Positions 46,931-58,651 of a stretch of DNA of 64,000 nt are shown one piece after another. The notes below the pieces were generated by a model. That model saw nothing but the letters and a program-made list of their open reading frames with translations, did no database searches and had not been told where the DNA came from. Each line of letters starts with the position of its first letter. Positions within the stretch are counted from its first letter, which is position 1. This stretch comes from Luteimonas panaciterrae (GTDB lineage Bacteria; Pseudomonadota; Gammaproteobacteria; Xanthomonadales; Xanthomonadaceae), in assembly GCF_020511115.1 (NCBI RefSeq), contig NZ_JAJAVH010000007.1:124001-188000 (forward strand), in the 5' to 3' direction. The translations under genes and the position numbers were made by a program.

Positions 46931-47545
46931 CTATGACGACGGGAGCGATGCGATCCGGATCGCCAGCAGCTCGCCGCCGCCATCGAGCAGGAAGCGTTTG
47001 CGACTCGGCTCCGAGAGCAACGCGGTATCGCCGGTCTGCAATTCGGGAAGTTCCGAGGCAGTATCGAATCGCGCCGCGCCGGCGATCAGATGCAGCGCCC
47101 AAGTCGTTCCCGGTTCCGTGAAGAAGACCATCGGCCCGACCAGCGGCCGATGATGCAACTCCGCCTCGCACACACTGCGGCGCCACATCAGATTGAAATC
47201 CTGGGTAGGCCCGTCGACGAGTTCGCCGGTGACGACACGCTCGCCGGCAAAACGCAGGCGGCCATGCGGCGGTTGCAGGAGATGCGATTCGCCATCATCG
47301 AAGCGCAGGCGCAGCCCTTCTCCGCTGAGCAAAACGAGTTCGCGTTCGATACCGGGAAATGCCGAGAACGGCGCGTCCTGCTCGATTTCGGCGATCGACA
47401 GGCGCCAATCCCAGCCCTGACTTCCCAGAGGCACATGGGCGTGGATCTCGCGCGTCCACCCCAAGCCGTTGCGCCAGCGTTCCCGGCGGTATTCGGATGC
47501 CGGAATCACCCGTGTCCGGCTCGTCTGTGTCTGTTCGTCTGCCAT
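46931..47545 (-). CDS. HutD/Ves-family cupin protein
   Basis: Predicted 204-residue cytoplasmic HutD-like protein. The characteristic entry VIPASEYRRERWRNGLGWTREI lies at about 13-34 and the two cupin-like repeats include WRLSIAEIEQDAPFSAFPGIERELVLLSGEG. Proteins of this family are found with histidine utilisation genes (HutD) or alone (Ves in Escherichia coli); the function is unclear, possibly sensing or binding a metabolite. No hut genes are nearby. The ATG at 47545 is chosen as the start because it begins the conserved part; a longer reading upstream has no homology. It converges with the reductase gene 22 bases away. Confidence 0.82.
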   Translation of the reverse strand: MADEQTQTSRTRVIPASEYRRERWRNGLGWTREIHAHVPLGSQGWDWRLSIAEIEQDAPFSAFPGIERELVLLSGEGLRLRFDDGESHLLQPPHGRLRFAGERVVTGELVDGPTQDFNLMWRRSVCEAELHHRPLVGPMVFFTEPGTTWALHLIAGAARFDTASELPELQTGDTALLSEPSRKRFLLDGGGELLAIRIASLPSS

Positions 47546-47940
47546 TGCGACAGTGTAGAGGCTGCCCGGATTGCGCGAGCAGTGAAAGCACGCATCGGCC
47601 GCACTATCAATGCGGCGAGAATCGGGATTCCGGAGGGCCCACATAAAGAGTCGCCCGGCCGCACACTACCTTGTGCACAGCTCGGGCGACGGCACATCCT
47701 TGTAGGCAATCCTTGCCATTCCATATGAAGCTTCCCGCTTCCGCTAGCCGCCCTGCTCGTCCTGGCATGGCGTTAGCGACCGGAGGGATCGTCCGGACCG
47801 GTTCCCTTCGAACCGATCCGGACACGCCGAAGTTTGTGCCCCTGCTCGCACTCCGGCCCCGATGACAAGCACTTGCGTGCCTGGCCTGCACCCGCCTTCC
47901 GTAGCGCGTGCAACGTGAAACTTTGCTTCCGCTTCCGCTC
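47546..47940. other. 395-base gap between hutD-like and comEA-like genes
   Basis: I find no supported gene here. It holds one strong hairpin (47791-47823, described separately) and the promoter region of the hutD-like gene. The rest shows nothing recognisable. Confidence 0.5.
47791..47823. repeat. Hairpin of 14-base arms in the hutD/comEA gap
   Basis: GTCCGGACCGGTTC pairs with GAACCGATCCGGAC (one mismatch) around the 5-base loop CCTTC. It lies 118 bases past the comEA-like stop. No T-run is present on either side. Confidence 0.6.
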
Positions 47941-48312
47941 TTAGCGCTGCATCGCCGCGCGCGCCGAAGGCCTGGCCGGCGTCGCGGTCGTGCGAGACGC
48001 TGCGGCCGTGCGAGGCGCCGCGGACGACGCACCGATGAGGATGCGGTCGCGGTTCTTCTCCACTGTCTTCAGCCCGATCCCCTTGACCATCGCCAGCTGT
48101 TCCGGACTCCGGAACGCGCCGTTCTGCTTGCGGTAGGCGACGATCGCTTCGGCCTTGGTCGGACCCACGTTCAGCAGAACGCGGTCGAGTTCCGTGGCGT
48201 TGGCGGTATTGATGTTGACCTTGTCGGTGGCCAGCGCGCTTCCGGCCAGCACCAGCGACAGCATCAACGAGGTGAACACTTTTTTCAGGGTCGAGGTCTT
48301 GAAGAACTTCAT
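47941..48312 (-). CDS. ComEA-like helix-hairpin-helix protein
   Basis: Predicted 123-residue exported DNA-binding protein. The signal peptide (residues 1-28, ending GSALA) is followed by two helix-hairpin-helix motifs: VNINTANATELDRVLLNVGPTKAEAIVAYR near 31-60 and the second in AMVKGIGLKTVEKNRDRI near 75-92. A tail of about 30 residues is Ala/Thr/Arg-rich and low-complexity. Such proteins bind double-stranded DNA outside the inner membrane in natural transformation. AAGGAGC lies upstream of the ATG. No other competence gene is visible nearby, so a transformation role is inferred from the family. Confidence 0.88.
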   Translation of the reverse strand: MKFFKTSTLKKVFTSLMLSLVLAGSALATDKVNINTANATELDRVLLNVGPTKAEAIVAYRKQNGAFRSPEQLAMVKGIGLKTVEKNRDRILIGASSAAPRTAAASRTTATPARPSARAAMQR

Positions 48313-48511
48313 GGCATTGCTCCTTGATTTGGTATGGGATCCATCCCTGGCGGTTCGCTCCGCCAGTGGAGACAGTGTCCATGACTCCATCGGCACAGCG
48401 TATCGCCGCACCGGCTGCGGAACAGCCGGGGGATGCCGCATCGCCGTGTAGGAAAAACCCTACCCCCCGGCGGTAGAATTGGCGTATCCCCCTTGCAGTG
48501 AGGTTTTTTCC

Positions 48512-50050
<1,539 letters not shown>

Positions 50051-50147
50051 ATCCTGAATCGGCCTCGGCTGGAACTGCGAAATCCGTTCCAGTTCGAGGC
50101 CCGTCTGCTAAAGTGCCGCCGCCATCCAACCACGGGAGCGCGGCAAC

Positions 50148-50399
50148 ATGTTCAACGGCATCTTGGGTTACATCATCGGCGGTGCGGTGATCGGCATCCT
50201 GGCCCGGTTCTTCAAGCCCGGCGCCGATCCGATGGGCTGGATCCTGACCATCCTGCTGGGCATCGCGGGCGCGGTCGTCGGCGGATACCTATCGGGCATG
50301 CTCGGCGTGACCAGCCGGTTCCTGGTGTGGGTGATCGCCATCGTCGCGGCGATCGTGCTGCTCTTCATCTACGAGATGCTCCGCAAGAAGAAGAGCTGA
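50148..50399 (+). CDS. GlsB/YeaQ/YmgE family membrane protein
   Basis: Predicted 83-residue small membrane protein, with three hydrophobic segments at about 3-22, 27-45 and 54-75. The family pattern GYIIGGAVIGILARFFKPGADPMGWILTILLGIAGAVVGGYLSG is present (first half at residues 5-20, second to about 48). This transglycosylase-associated or GlsB/YeaQ/YmgE family is linked to general stress in other bacteria but has no proven activity. CGGGAGCG lies before the ATG. A strong terminator follows, so the gene is a single unit. Confidence 0.92.
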   Translation: MFNGILGYIIGGAVIGILARFFKPGADPMGWILTILLGIAGAVVGGYLSGMLGVTSRFLVWVIAIVAAIVLLFIYEMLRKKKS

Positions 50400-50421
50400 C
50401 ACGGCTTCGGCCATCACCGCG

Positions 50422-50457
50422 AAAAAGAAACCGCGCCCAATGCGCGGTTTCTTTTTT
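50422..50457 (+). terminator. Rho-independent terminator of the GlsB-type gene
   Basis: Arms AAAAAGAAACCGCGC / GCGCGGTTTCTTTTT are perfect over 15 bases around a 5-base loop and run into TTTTTT, 22 bases after the stop. Confidence 0.93.
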
Positions 50458-50595
50458 CAGACAGCATCGTTCCGTCCGCATCACAGGACGACTTGCGGCC
50501 CGGCATGCGATATTTCCGGTCGAGTCCGCTCCACGTTTCCAATTTCGCCCACGTTTTTCGCCCACGCTCCCGATTTCAGCTTCGAGGCCATCCCC

Positions 50596-51498
50596 ATGCC
50601 CGCCTATCGCTTCGTCACCGTGGACGTCTTCACCGATCAGCGCTTCGGTGGCAATCCGCTCGCGGTGTTTCCGGATGCGCGCGGCCTGTCGGATGCCGAG
50701 ATGCAGTCGCTCGCGGCGGAGTTCAATCTCAGCGAAACGACATTCGTGTTTCCGCCCGAGAATCCCGAGCACACGGCGCGCGTCCGCATCTTCCACCGCA
50801 CCGCGGAGATGCCGTTCGCCGGACATCCCACGGTCGGCACGGGCTACGTGCTCGCGCGCGAGGGACGCGGCGGCGACGGCACGCTGCTGTTCGAAGTGCC
50901 GGCGGGTGTCGTGCGGGTGACCATCGAGCATGATGATGCCGGTGAAGTGACCGGAAGCATGATCTCCGCGCCGCAGCCGTTATCGACCGGCCTGGAATTC
51001 CCCGTCGAAACGATCGCGACATGCGCCGGTCTCGAGATCGACGACATCGTGCTGACGACGCATCGCCCGATCCATGCCTCGGTCGGCACCTGGTACGTCA
51101 TCGCCGAGGTCACGTCCGATGCGCTCAAGCGCGCCAAGCCAAGCCTGGAAGCGTTCCACAAAGTATGCGTGGAGCGAACGGAATTGAACGGCCGATTTTC
51201 GCTGCATCTCTATGCGCACGAACGGGCGGAAGGCGACTCGATCCACCTGCGCGCGCGCATGTTCGCGCCCGAGGCCGGCACGATCGAGGATGCCGCGACC
51301 GGCAGTGCGAACACGGCGCTCGCCGCATTGCTGTTGTCACACTCGAACGATGACGCACGTCGTTTCAAAATCATGCAAGGCGTGGAAATGGGGCGCCCGA
51401 GCCTGCTTCATGCAACGGCGTCGCGCGCGGCGGATGGCATCCGCGCGACCGTCGCGGGTCATTGCGTGCCGATGTTGCGTGGCGAAGCCCTGCTTTGA
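50596..51498 (+). CDS. PhzF-family isomerase-like protein (second copy)
   Basis: Predicted 300-residue PhzF-family protein. It opens with RFVTVDVFTDQRFGGNPLAVF; the catalytic glutamate is in NLSETTFVF near residue 48, followed by PFAGHPTVGTGYVLA near 75-89, and ends with EDAATGSANTALAALLL near 233-249, so both halves of the fold are complete. The ATG just after TTCCACGTT-like leader is the only good start. It lies alone after the GlsB terminator. The other copy at 17377 shares the motifs but is visibly diverged, so they are not a recent duplication. No substrate can be assigned. Confidence 0.87.
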   Translation: MPAYRFVTVDVFTDQRFGGNPLAVFPDARGLSDAEMQSLAAEFNLSETTFVFPPENPEHTARVRIFHRTAEMPFAGHPTVGTGYVLAREGRGGDGTLLFEVPAGVVRVTIEHDDAGEVTGSMISAPQPLSTGLEFPVETIATCAGLEIDDIVLTTHRPIHASVGTWYVIAEVTSDALKRAKPSLEAFHKVCVERTELNGRFSLHLYAHERAEGDSIHLRARMFAPEAGTIEDAATGSANTALAALLLSHSNDDARRFKIMQGVEMGRPSLLHATASRAADGIRATVAGHCVPMLRGEALL

Positions 51499-51731
51499 TG
51501 CGCATGCTCGCTGTTCTCACGCGAGCGATCTGTCGCGGTTGACCCCGATCACAATCTCGACCGCGATCGACACCGATGCCGCGACGACGCGGCGACGATC
51601 ACATTGATGCTCGGCGGAAGTCGATAGGCTGCCAGGACCGGAGGGGGGCCGGTAGGCGCCGCATTCGACAAGCGGAAAGCTCCGGACACCCCGGAGTTTC
51701 CATGGATCAGGAACCCTCAAAGGACATATCG

Positions 51732-51959
51732 ATGAGCAAAGTCGCAACACTGGTGTTGTTGGGCGCAGTGCAATTCGGCGTTCTCGGCTTTGGCGTGGGC
51801 AACGCATCCGCACAGGAAATTTGCCTTCCGCCGGCGGACGATGGGACTGGGCAGTTGCCCCCGGACGATTGCATTCCGGCGGATCCCTCGCCGCCTGGCC
51901 CACCCGGCCCGTCGCATCCTCCGGGCCCGATACCGAATCCGCCTGCGGAAGATCCTTGA
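51732..51959 (+). CDS. Small secreted proline-rich protein of unknown function
   Basis: Predicted 75-residue protein. An AAAGGA site lies 8 bases before the ATG (MSKVATLVLLGAVQ), which begins a signal peptide with cleavage near residue 27 (NASAQ). The mature part has two cysteines in EICLPPADDGTG and DDCIPADP, then a Pro/Gly tail (PSPPGPPGPSHPPGPIPNPP) with no other feature. An inverted repeat (CTCCGG / CCGGAG) lies 33-50 bases upstream. A possible longer reading from ATG 51702 would add ten polar residues, and is less likely. I recognise no family. It converges with cysNC. Confidence 0.6.
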   Translation: MSKVATLVLLGAVQFGVLGFGVGNASAQEICLPPADDGTGQLPPDDCIPADPSPPGPPGPSHPPGPIPNPPAEDP

Positions 51960-51969
51960 GCCGTTGACG

Positions 51970-52021
51970 AAAAAATTTAACGCATCACGATGGCGCGGCC
52001 GGACACGATCGCGCCATCGTG
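51970..52021 (-). terminator. Terminator of the cysNC operon
   Basis: Twelve-base perfect arms (51986-51997, CACGATGGCGCG; 52010-52021, CGCGCCATCGTG) are followed on the minus strand, after about ten bases, by a run of TTTTTT (51975-51970). The hairpin also follows the small secreted gene on the plus strand. Confidence 0.72.
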
Positions 52022-52047
52022 CTTCAGACAGTGCCGTCGGACACGCG

Positions 52048-53940
52048 CTACTCGTCCAGTATTTTCGCGATCACGCGCTGCGCCAGCGCCTCGGAGGTAT
52101 GCGATAGCGTGTCGAGCACGATCTCCGCGTTCTCCGGCGGCTCGTAGGGCGAATCGATGCCGGTGAAGTTCGGCAGTTCGCCGCGCCGCGCCTTGGCGTA
52201 GAGTCCCTTGACGTCGCGACGCTCGGCTTCCGCGAGCGGCGTATCGACGAACACTTCGATGAAATCACCCGCCGCGAACAGCGCGCGCGCGGCCTCGCGC
52301 TCGGCGCGGAACGGCGAGATGAAGCTGATCAGCACGATCAGGCCGGCATCGGTCATCAGCTTGGCCACTTCCGACACGCGGCGCAGGTTCTCGACGCGGT
52401 CCTCGTCGGTGAAGCCGAGATCGCGATTCAAGCCATGCCGCACGTTGTCGCCGTCGAGCAGATAGGTGTGGAATCCGCGCGCGAGCAGTCCCGCTTCGAC
52501 CAGGTTGGCGATCGTCGACTTGCCCGCACCGGACAAGCCGGTGAACCAGACGCAGCGTGGATGCTGCCCCTTCAGCGCGGCGCGCGCCCTGCGATCGACA
52601 CTGAGCGCCTGCCAGTGGATATTGTCGGCGCGGCGCAGGCCGTGGCGGATCATGCCGCAGCCGACCGTGGCGCGCGTGAGCGGATCGATCAGCACGAAAC
52701 CGCCGAGCGCGCGCTCCTGCGCGTACGGCGCGAAGGCGATCGGCGCATCCAGCGACAACGTGATCTCGCCGATGTCGTTGAACTCCAGACGCTTCGCGGC
52801 CAGCGGCTGCAGGCTTTCCGGGTCCAATTTATGTTTGAGCTCGCTCACGCGCGCGCCGATGCTGCGCGCACCGAGCTTGAGTTGATAGCGCCGGCCAGGC
52901 AGCAATGCGGCCTGATCGAACCACAGCACGTCGGCGGCGAACTGATCGCTGGCCGCCAGCGGTGCCTGCGCGATCGCCAGCACGTCGCCGCGCCCGGCGT
53001 CGACATCCTCGAGCAATCGCACGGCGACAGCGTCGCCGCCATGCGCGACATCGGTGACATCGCCGGAACGGGTGATCTCCGCGACGGTGGCAACCACACC
53101 CGCCGGTTCCACGCGCAGCGTATCGCCGGCATGCAGAACGCCCGAGACGAGCGTGCCGGCCAGCCAGCGCGCGCCGTTGGCGCCGCGCAGCACCGCTTGC
53201 ACCGGCAGCCGCGCCGGCAATGCGGCCTCGCGATTCTCGATCTCGACGTTGTCGAGGTGCTCCAGCACCGTCGGCCCCGCGTACCAGGAGAAATTCGCCG
53301 AACGCGCGGTCACGTTCTCGCCCGTCGCCGCGGCGAGCGGGATGGCGACGACGTCCGTGATGCCGAGCTGCGCGGCATGCGCGCGATAAGCGTCGGCAAT
53401 CCCGTCGAAAAGCGCGCGATCGTAACCGTCGCGATCGAGCTTGTTCACCGCCAGCAGAATGTGGCGCACGCCGAACAGCGCCGCGATCGCCGTGTGCTGG
53501 AACGTTTGTGGCAGCAACCCCTTGCCGGCATCGACGAGGACGATGGCGAGATCGGCGACCGACGCGCCGGTCGCCATGTTGCGCGTGTACTGCACATGGC
53601 CGGGGCAGTCGGCGATCAGGTAGCGGCGGTGCGCGGTCTGCAGATGACGCCAGGCGACGTCGATGGTGATGCCCTGCTCGCGCTCGGCTTCGAGGCCGTC
53701 CAGGAGCAATGCGTAATCGAGTTCGCCGCCGCGTGTGCCGTGGCTGGCACTGGCGCGCGCGAGCGCGACGCGTTCGTCGTCGGAAAGGCGGCCGGCTTCG
53801 GCCAGCAACCGGCCGATCAGCGTGCTCTTGCCGTCGTCGACGCTGCCGCAGGCGACGATGCGCAGGATGTCGCGTTCGGCTCGCACCGGTTTGGCTTCCT
53901 CATGCCCGGCTTCCGCGTGGATGCGTGGGACGGCCACCAT
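52048..53940 (-). CDS. cysNC: Fused sulfate adenylyltransferase large subunit / APS kinase
   Basis: Predicted 630-residue fusion. The CysN half is an EF-Tu-like GTPase (P-loop GSVDDGKST near 33-41, DCPGH, NKLDRDG) that drives APS formation from sulfate and ATP together with CysD. From about residue 440 the CysC half begins; its P-loop GLSGAGKST lies at about 473-481, and it phosphorylates APS to PAPS ([28 protein letters not shown]). CysNC fusions are known from Xanthomonas and rhizobia. The ATG at 53940 is used; an upstream reading overlaps cysD and lacks similarity. It begins one base after the cysD stop. Terminated by a hairpin at 51970-52021. Confidence 0.95.
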   Translation of the reverse strand: MVAVPRIHAEAGHEEAKPVRAERDILRIVACGSVDDGKSTLIGRLLAEAGRLSDDERVALARASASHGTRGGELDYALLLDGLEAEREQGITIDVAWRHLQTAHRRYLIADCPGHVQYTRNMATGASVADLAIVLVDAGKGLLPQTFQHTAIAALFGVRHILLAVNKLDRDGYDRALFDGIADAYRAHAAQLGITDVVAIPLAAATGENVTARSANFSWYAGPTVLEHLDNVEIENREAALPARLPVQAVLRGANGARWLAGTLVSGVLHAGDTLRVEPAGVVATVAEITRSGDVTDVAHGGDAVAVRLLEDVDAGRGDVLAIAQAPLAASDQFAADVLWFDQAALLPGRRYQLKLGARSIGARVSELKHKLDPESLQPLAAKRLEFNDIGEITLSLDAPIAFAPYAQERALGGFVLIDPLTRATVGCGMIRHGLRRADNIHWQALSVDRRARAALKGQHPRCVWFTGLSGAGKSTIANLVEAGLLARGFHTYLLDGDNVRHGLNRDLGFTDEDRVENLRRVSEVAKLMTDAGLIVLISFISPFRAEREAARALFAAGDFIEVFVDTPLAEAERRDVKGLYAKARRGELPNFTGIDSPYEPPENAEIVLDTLSHTSEALAQRVIAKILDE

Positions 53941-53941
53941 C

Positions 53942-54883
53942 TCAGAAGTACCCCTCGCGCTTTTTCTTCTCCATCGTATCGCCGTCGGCGTGGTCGATGA
54001 GGCGGCCGGCGCGCTCGGATTGCGCACTGGTTTCCATTTCGGCGATCACGGCGTCCAGATCGGTGGCCTCCGACTCCACCGCGCCGGTCAGCGGGTAGCA
54101 GCCGAGGGTACGGAAACGCACGCGGCGCAGCTGCGGGGTTTCGCCGGCGTCCAGGCGGAAGCGTTCGTCGTCGACCACGATCAGGGCGCCGTCGCGCCGC
54201 ACGGTCGGACGCTCGGCGGCGAAGTACAGCGGCACGACGGGAATGTTCTCGCGGCGGATGTAGCGCCACACATCGAGTTCGGTCCAGTTCGAGAGCGGGA
54301 ACACGCGCACGCTCTCGCCCTTGCCGACGCGGCCGTTGTACAGCTGCCACAACTCGGGGCGCTGCCGGCGCGGGTCCCAGCGCTGTTGCGCGTCGCGGAA
54401 GGAGAAGATGCGCTCCTTGGCGCGCGATTTCTCCTCATCGCGGCGCGCACCGCCGATCGCGGCGTCGTAGCCACCGATCTCCAGCGCCTGCTTCAACGCC
54501 TGCGTCTTCATGATCTCGGTGTGCACGCTGGCACCGTGGCTCTGCGGGCCAACACCGTCGCGCACACCGTCGGGATTGATGTGCACGCGCAACTCGACAC
54601 CGGTTTCGGACGCGCGCTGGTCGCGGAAGGCGATCATCTCGCGGAACTTCCAAGTGGTGTCCACGTGCAGCAGCGGAATCGGCGGCACCGCCGGCGCGAA
54701 CGCTTTCAGCAACAGATGCAGCAGCACCGAGCTGTCCTTGCCGATCGAATACAGCAGCACGGGCTTGCGGCTCTCGGCGGCCACCTCGCGCAGGATGTGG
54801 ATGCTTTCGGCTTCGAGGCGGTCGAGTTCGTCGCGGGGACGGTCGATCGGCTCGATTGGATTGGTTGCAAGGGAAACGGTCAT
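53942..54883 (-). CDS. cysD: Sulfate adenylyltransferase small subunit
   Basis: Predicted 313-residue ATP-sulfurylase subunit that joins sulfate to AMP with energy from the CysN GTPase. The N-type ATP pyrophosphatase loop [15 protein letters not shown] is at about 42-56, the LDTTWKF-like segment ([11 protein letters not shown]) near 72-82, and [15 protein letters not shown] near 140-155 are family-typical; the C-terminal tail [20 protein letters not shown] is the CysN-binding end. The ATG at 54883 is chosen; longer in-frame starts are weak. First gene of the cysD-cysNC operon, divergent from cysJ. Confidence 0.95.
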   Translation of the reverse strand: MTVSLATNPIEPIDRPRDELDRLEAESIHILREVAAESRKPVLLYSIGKDSSVLLHLLLKAFAPAVPPIPLLHVDTTWKFREMIAFRDQRASETGVELRVHINPDGVRDGVGPQSHGASVHTEIMKTQALKQALEIGGYDAAIGGARRDEEKSRAKERIFSFRDAQQRWDPRRQRPELWQLYNGRVGKGESVRVFPLSNWTELDVWRYIRRENIPVVPLYFAAERPTVRRDGALIVVDDERFRLDAGETPQLRRVRFRTLGCYPLTGAVESEATDLDAVIAEMETSAQSERAGRLIDHADGDTMEKKKREGYF

Positions 54884-54952
54884 CGGCTCGGATCGGCGGC
54901 TGTTCGAAATTGTAGCCAGGGGCCCCACACCCTCAGTAAATGACTGCGGGGC

Positions 54953-54965
54953 ATAACCGAATAAC
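54953..54965. promoter_or_regulatory. Possible CysB half-sites in the cysD/cysJ promoter gap
   Basis: ATAACCGAATAAC contains two direct ATAAC repeats with an 8-base period in the 158-base gap between divergent cysD and cysJ. A related ATAAG element occurs before cysG. CysB sites are poorly conserved, so this is a weak suggestion only. Confidence 0.3.
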
Positions 54966-55041
54966 TCAGCTTCCTTTCCGCATCGCCGCCGGTACGCCTA
55001 GTGTCGTCCCAATCCCGTGACCGGAACAATGGCCGCTCGCG

Positions 55042-56865
55042 ATGCCATCGCCCAATTCCCTGCCTGCCCCGCCCTTGTCCGAAGAACAGGCGGATGCGAT
55101 CGCCAAGTTGACCCGCGCGCTCGACGCGCCGGGGCTGTGGTGGCTGTCGGGCTACGCGGCGGGTCTGGCGACCTCGCGACCGGCTCCCGCACAGTCCGCT
55201 CCTGCCGTTGCCGTGCGCCCCGATGCCGCGACGGCAGGGCGGCTGACCATCGTCTACGGCAGTCAAACCGGCAATGCCAAGCGCGTCGCCGAGCAGCTGG
55301 CACTGGAAGTCGAGGGCGCCGGGCTCGCCGTCCGCCTGTTGCGCGCCGATGCCTATCCGGTGCGCGAACTGAAGACCGAACGCCATCTGTACCTGGTGAT
55401 CAGCACCCAGGGCGACGGCGATCCGCCGGACGACGCCCGCGAACTGTTCGAATTCCTGACCGGCAAGCGCGCGCCCCGCCTGGAGCAGCTGCATTACGCC
55501 GTGCTTGGCCTTGGCGACTCCAGCTATCCGCAGTTCTGCGCCATCGGTCAGCGTCTGGACGAGCGCCTGGCCGATCTGGGCGCGCAACGCCTGCTGCCGC
55601 GCGGCGAAGCCGATCTCGACATCGACACCGTCGCGGCGCCGTGGCGCACGCAGGCCGTGTCCGCGGCCAAGGAAATCGTGAAGCCGCTGGCGACGGTGAC
55701 GCCGCTGCGCCCACAGATCGCCGCATCGGCGGCAACCCACGGCCGCGATCATCCGTTCTCGGCCGAGCTGATCGCCAACCAGCGCATCACGCTGGTGCAT
55801 GGCCGGGCGGCTTCACCCAAAGACATCCGCCACATCGAACTGTCGCTGGAAGACTCCGGCCTGCACTACGAGCCCGGCGACGCGCTCGGCCTGTGGCCAC
55901 GCAATCCCGACGCGCTGGTCGATGCGATCCTGACGACGCTCAAACTCGACGGCGAACAGGCCATCGCGCAAGGCGACACTACCCTGCCACTGCGCGAATG
56001 GCTGGCGAGCAAGCGCGAGCTGACCAAGCTCGCCCGCCCCTTCATCGCCGCCCAGGCCGAACGCAGCGGCGATGCCGAACTGCAATCGATCCTGCAGCCC
56101 GGCAACGTGGTGCTGGGTGAGTGGCTCGCCAATCGTCAGGTCATCGATCTGCTGCAACGTCATCCCGCCGACTGGTCGGCCGAAGCCTTGGTCGCCGCGC
56201 TGCGGCCGCTGACGCCACGGCTGTATTCGATCGCCTCCAGCCGCAAGGCCGTGGGCGACGAAGTGCATCTCACCATCGCGCACGTCGAATACGACAGCGG
56301 CGCCCAAGATGGCATGCTCCGCTGGGGCGCGGCATCGCATTACCTCGCCACCCGTGGCGAAGGCGAGCGTCTGCCCGTCTACATCGAAACCAACGAGCGC
56401 TTCCGCCTGCCCGTGGACGCCTCGCGCGACGTGATCATGATCGGCCCCGGCACTGGCGTGGCGCCGTTCCGCGCCTTCGTGCAGGAGCGCGCGGCGGTGG
56501 GTGCGCCCGGCCGCAACTGGCTGTTCTTCGGCAACCCGCATTTCCGCAGCGATTTCCTCTACCAGCTGGAATGGCAGCGCGCGCTGAAATCCGGCGAACT
56601 CGATCGCATCGACCTCGCCTTCTCGCGCGATCAGGCCCAGAAGATCTACGTGCAGGACCGCATCCGCGAACGCGGCGAGGACCTCTACGACTGGCTGCAG
56701 AACGGCGCGCACCTGTACGTCTGCGGCGCCATCGCCATGGGCAAGGACGTGCACGGCGCATTGCTCGACATCGTCGCCGAGCACAAGCACGGCGACCGCG
56801 ACGCGGCGGCCGAATATCTCGACGATCTGCAGCGCCAGGGCCGCTACGCCCGGGACGTGTACTGA
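55042..56865 (+). CDS. cysJ: NADPH-dependent sulfite reductase flavoprotein subunit
   Basis: Predicted 607-residue diflavin reductase that passes electrons from NADPH through FAD and FMN to CysI. The flavodoxin domain ([12 protein letters not shown] near 73-84, [26 protein letters not shown]) is followed by the FAD domain (PRLYSIASS near 393-401) and the NADPH domain ([12 protein letters not shown] near 468-479), and ends RYARDVY. Length is close to Escherichia coli CysJ (599). Start chosen is the ATG before [15 protein letters not shown]; there is an equally possible upstream in-frame start but no homology there. First gene of cysJIH; a sister flavoprotein in the iron operon at 45241 has added membrane helices. 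Confidence 0.96.
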   Translation: MPSPNSLPAPPLSEEQADAIAKLTRALDAPGLWWLSGYAAGLATSRPAPAQSAPAVAVRPDAATAGRLTIVYGSQTGNAKRVAEQLALEVEGAGLAVRLLRADAYPVRELKTERHLYLVISTQGDGDPPDDARELFEFLTGKRAPRLEQLHYAVLGLGDSSYPQFCAIGQRLDERLADLGAQRLLPRGEADLDIDTVAAPWRTQAVSAAKEIVKPLATVTPLRPQIAASAATHGRDHPFSAELIANQRITLVHGRAASPKDIRHIELSLEDSGLHYEPGDALGLWPRNPDALVDAILTTLKLDGEQAIAQGDTTLPLREWLASKRELTKLARPFIAAQAERSGDAELQSILQPGNVVLGEWLANRQVIDLLQRHPADWSAEALVAALRPLTPRLYSIASSRKAVGDEVHLTIAHVEYDSGAQDGMLRWGAASHYLATRGEGERLPVYIETNERFRLPVDASRDVIMIGPGTGVAPFRAFVQERAAVGAPGRNWLFFGNPHFRSDFLYQLEWQRALKSGELDRIDLAFSRDQAQKIYVQDRIRERGEDLYDWLQNGAHLYVCGAIAMGKDVHGALLDIVAEHKHGDRDAAAEYLDDLQRQGRYARDVY

Positions 56866-56881
56866 TGTCCGAGGCCATGCG

Positions 56882-58651
56882 ATGAGCGCGCACTCCGTCG
56901 AAGACATCAAGCAGCAGAGCGCGCGACTGCGCGGCTCGCTGCTGCAGAGCCTGGCCGATCCGGTCACCGGCAGCCTGCGCGAGGACGATCAGACGCTGAT
57001 CAAGTACCACGGCAGCTACCAGCAGGACGACCGCGACATCCGCGACGAGCGCCGCCTCGCCAAGCTGGAGCCGGCCTACAGCTTCATGATCCGCACGCGC
57101 ACGCCGGGCGGCGTGGTCACGCCCGCGCAGTGGCTGAAGCTCGATGCCATCGCCACCACGTTCGCCGAACGCGGCCTGCGCATCACCACGCGGCAGGCAT
57201 TCCAGTTCCACGGCGTGATCAAGACCGAACTCAAGGCGACGATGCAGGCGATCAACGCCGCCCTGATCGACACTCTGGCCGCTTGCGGCGACGTCAACCG
57301 CAACGTCGCCGTCGCCGCCAATCCGCATCTTTCCGCCGCGCATGCGACCGTGCACGCGCAGGCCGCTGCGCTGTCCGAGCACCTGCTGCCGAACACCCGC
57401 GCCTACTACGAAATCTGGCTGGACGAGGAACGCGTCGCCGGCAGCGGCAGCGAAGACGAGCCGATCTACGGCGAGCGCTACCTGCCGCGCAAGTTCAAGA
57501 TCGGCTTCGCCATCCCGCCGACCAACGACGTCGATGTGTTCGCGCAGGATCTCGGCTTCATCGCGATCATCGATGAAAATTCAGTCGACGGAACCGGTGT
57601 GCTCGCCGGTTACAACGTCACCGTCGGCGGTGGCATGGGTGCCACCCACGGCGATCCGGAGACGTATCCACGCCTCGGCAGCGTGATCGGCTTCGTCACC
57701 CCCGACCAGATCACCGCCGTCGCCACGGCCGTGGTCACCGCGCAGCGCGATTTCGGCAACCGCGAAGTCCGCAAGCGCGCCCGCCTCAAATACACCATCG
57801 ACGACCACGGTCTCGACTGGTTCCGATCCGAAGTCGAACGGCGTGCAGGTTTCCCTCTCCTTCCTGCACGTCCGTTCGGCTTCGCCCACAATGGCGATCG
57901 TTTTGGCTGGAGTACCGGCGAAGACGGTCGCTTCCACTTGACCCTGCGGATTCCGGCGGGCCGCATCGTCGACGGGGCACTCGATGATCTGGGCGAAGCA
58001 GTCCGGCATCTGAGCGGTCTGCGCCGGATCGCGCAGATCCTCGAAGCCGCCAACACTGCCGCGCCCGACGCGCAGCAGGCGCATTTCCGCCTGACGGCGA
58101 ACCAGAACCTCGTCATCGCCAACATCGTGCCCGATCTGCGCGAACGCATCGACGCGCTGACGACGGAATACGAACTCGATTCCTGGCGCCGCGCCAATCC
58201 GCTGCGCCGCAACGCACTCGCCTGCGTGGCGTTGCCCACGTGCGGACTGGCGATGGCCGAGGCCGAACGCTATCTGCCCGATATCGTCGGCAAGGTCGAA
58301 GCCTTGCTCGCTCGCCACGGCATTCCCGGCGCGCCGATCCACCTGCGCATCAGCGGCTGCCCGAACGGCTGCTCGCGCCCCTATCTCGGCGAAATCGCCC
58401 TGGTCGGCAAGGCGCCCGGCCGCTACAACCTGATGCTCGGCGCCGATCATCGCGGCCAGCGGCTCAACACGCTGTACCGCGAGAACATCGCCGAACCCGA
58501 GATCCTCGATGCGCTCGATCCGCTGATCCGCGACTACGCGCGCGAGAAGCACTTCGACGAAGGCTTCGGCGACTTCCTGGTCCGCAGCGCCGTCGTTTCC
58601 ATCCCCGACAAAGACACACGTAACGGAATCCCCGTAAAGGTACTGGCATGA
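56882..58651 (+). CDS. cysI: Sulfite reductase hemoprotein subunit
   Basis: Predicted 589-residue siroheme and [4Fe-4S] enzyme that reduces sulfite to sulfide with six electrons. The cluster ligands are C448 and C454 in ACVALPTCG and C493 and C497 in SGCPNGCSR, in the spacing of the family; the last one also bridges siroheme. Substrate-site arginine and lysine segments are visible ([12 protein letters not shown] near 100-111, [12 protein letters not shown] near 140-151). Length is normal (570-590). It begins 16 bases after cysJ and overlaps cysH by 4 bases. Siroheme is supplied by CysG at 61175. Confidence 0.96.
   Translation: MSAHSVEDIKQQSARLRGSLLQSLADPVTGSLREDDQTLIKYHGSYQQDDRDIRDERRLAKLEPAYSFMIRTRTPGGVVTPAQWLKLDAIATTFAERGLRITTRQAFQFHGVIKTELKATMQAINAALIDTLAACGDVNRNVAVAANPHLSAAHATVHAQAAALSEHLLPNTRAYYEIWLDEERVAGSGSEDEPIYGERYLPRKFKIGFAIPPTNDVDVFAQDLGFIAIIDENSVDGTGVLAGYNVTVGGGMGATHGDPETYPRLGSVIGFVTPDQITAVATAVVTAQRDFGNREVRKRARLKYTIDDHGLDWFRSEVERRAGFPLLPARPFGFAHNGDRFGWSTGEDGRFHLTLRIPAGRIVDGALDDLGEAVRHLSGLRRIAQILEAANTAAPDAQQAHFRLTANQNLVIANIVPDLRERIDALTTEYELDSWRRANPLRRNALACVALPTCGLAMAEAERYLPDIVGKVEALLARHGIPGAPIHLRISGCPNGCSRPYLGEIALVGKAPGRYNLMLGADHRGQRLNTLYRENIAEPEILDALDPLIRDYAREKHFDEGFGDFLVRSAVVSIPDKDTRNGIPVKVLA

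Noticed and set aside
46931-47545. Histidine utilisation locus suggested by HutD
   Set aside because: No hutU, hutH, hutI or hutG is present nearby, and HutD/Ves proteins often occur alone.
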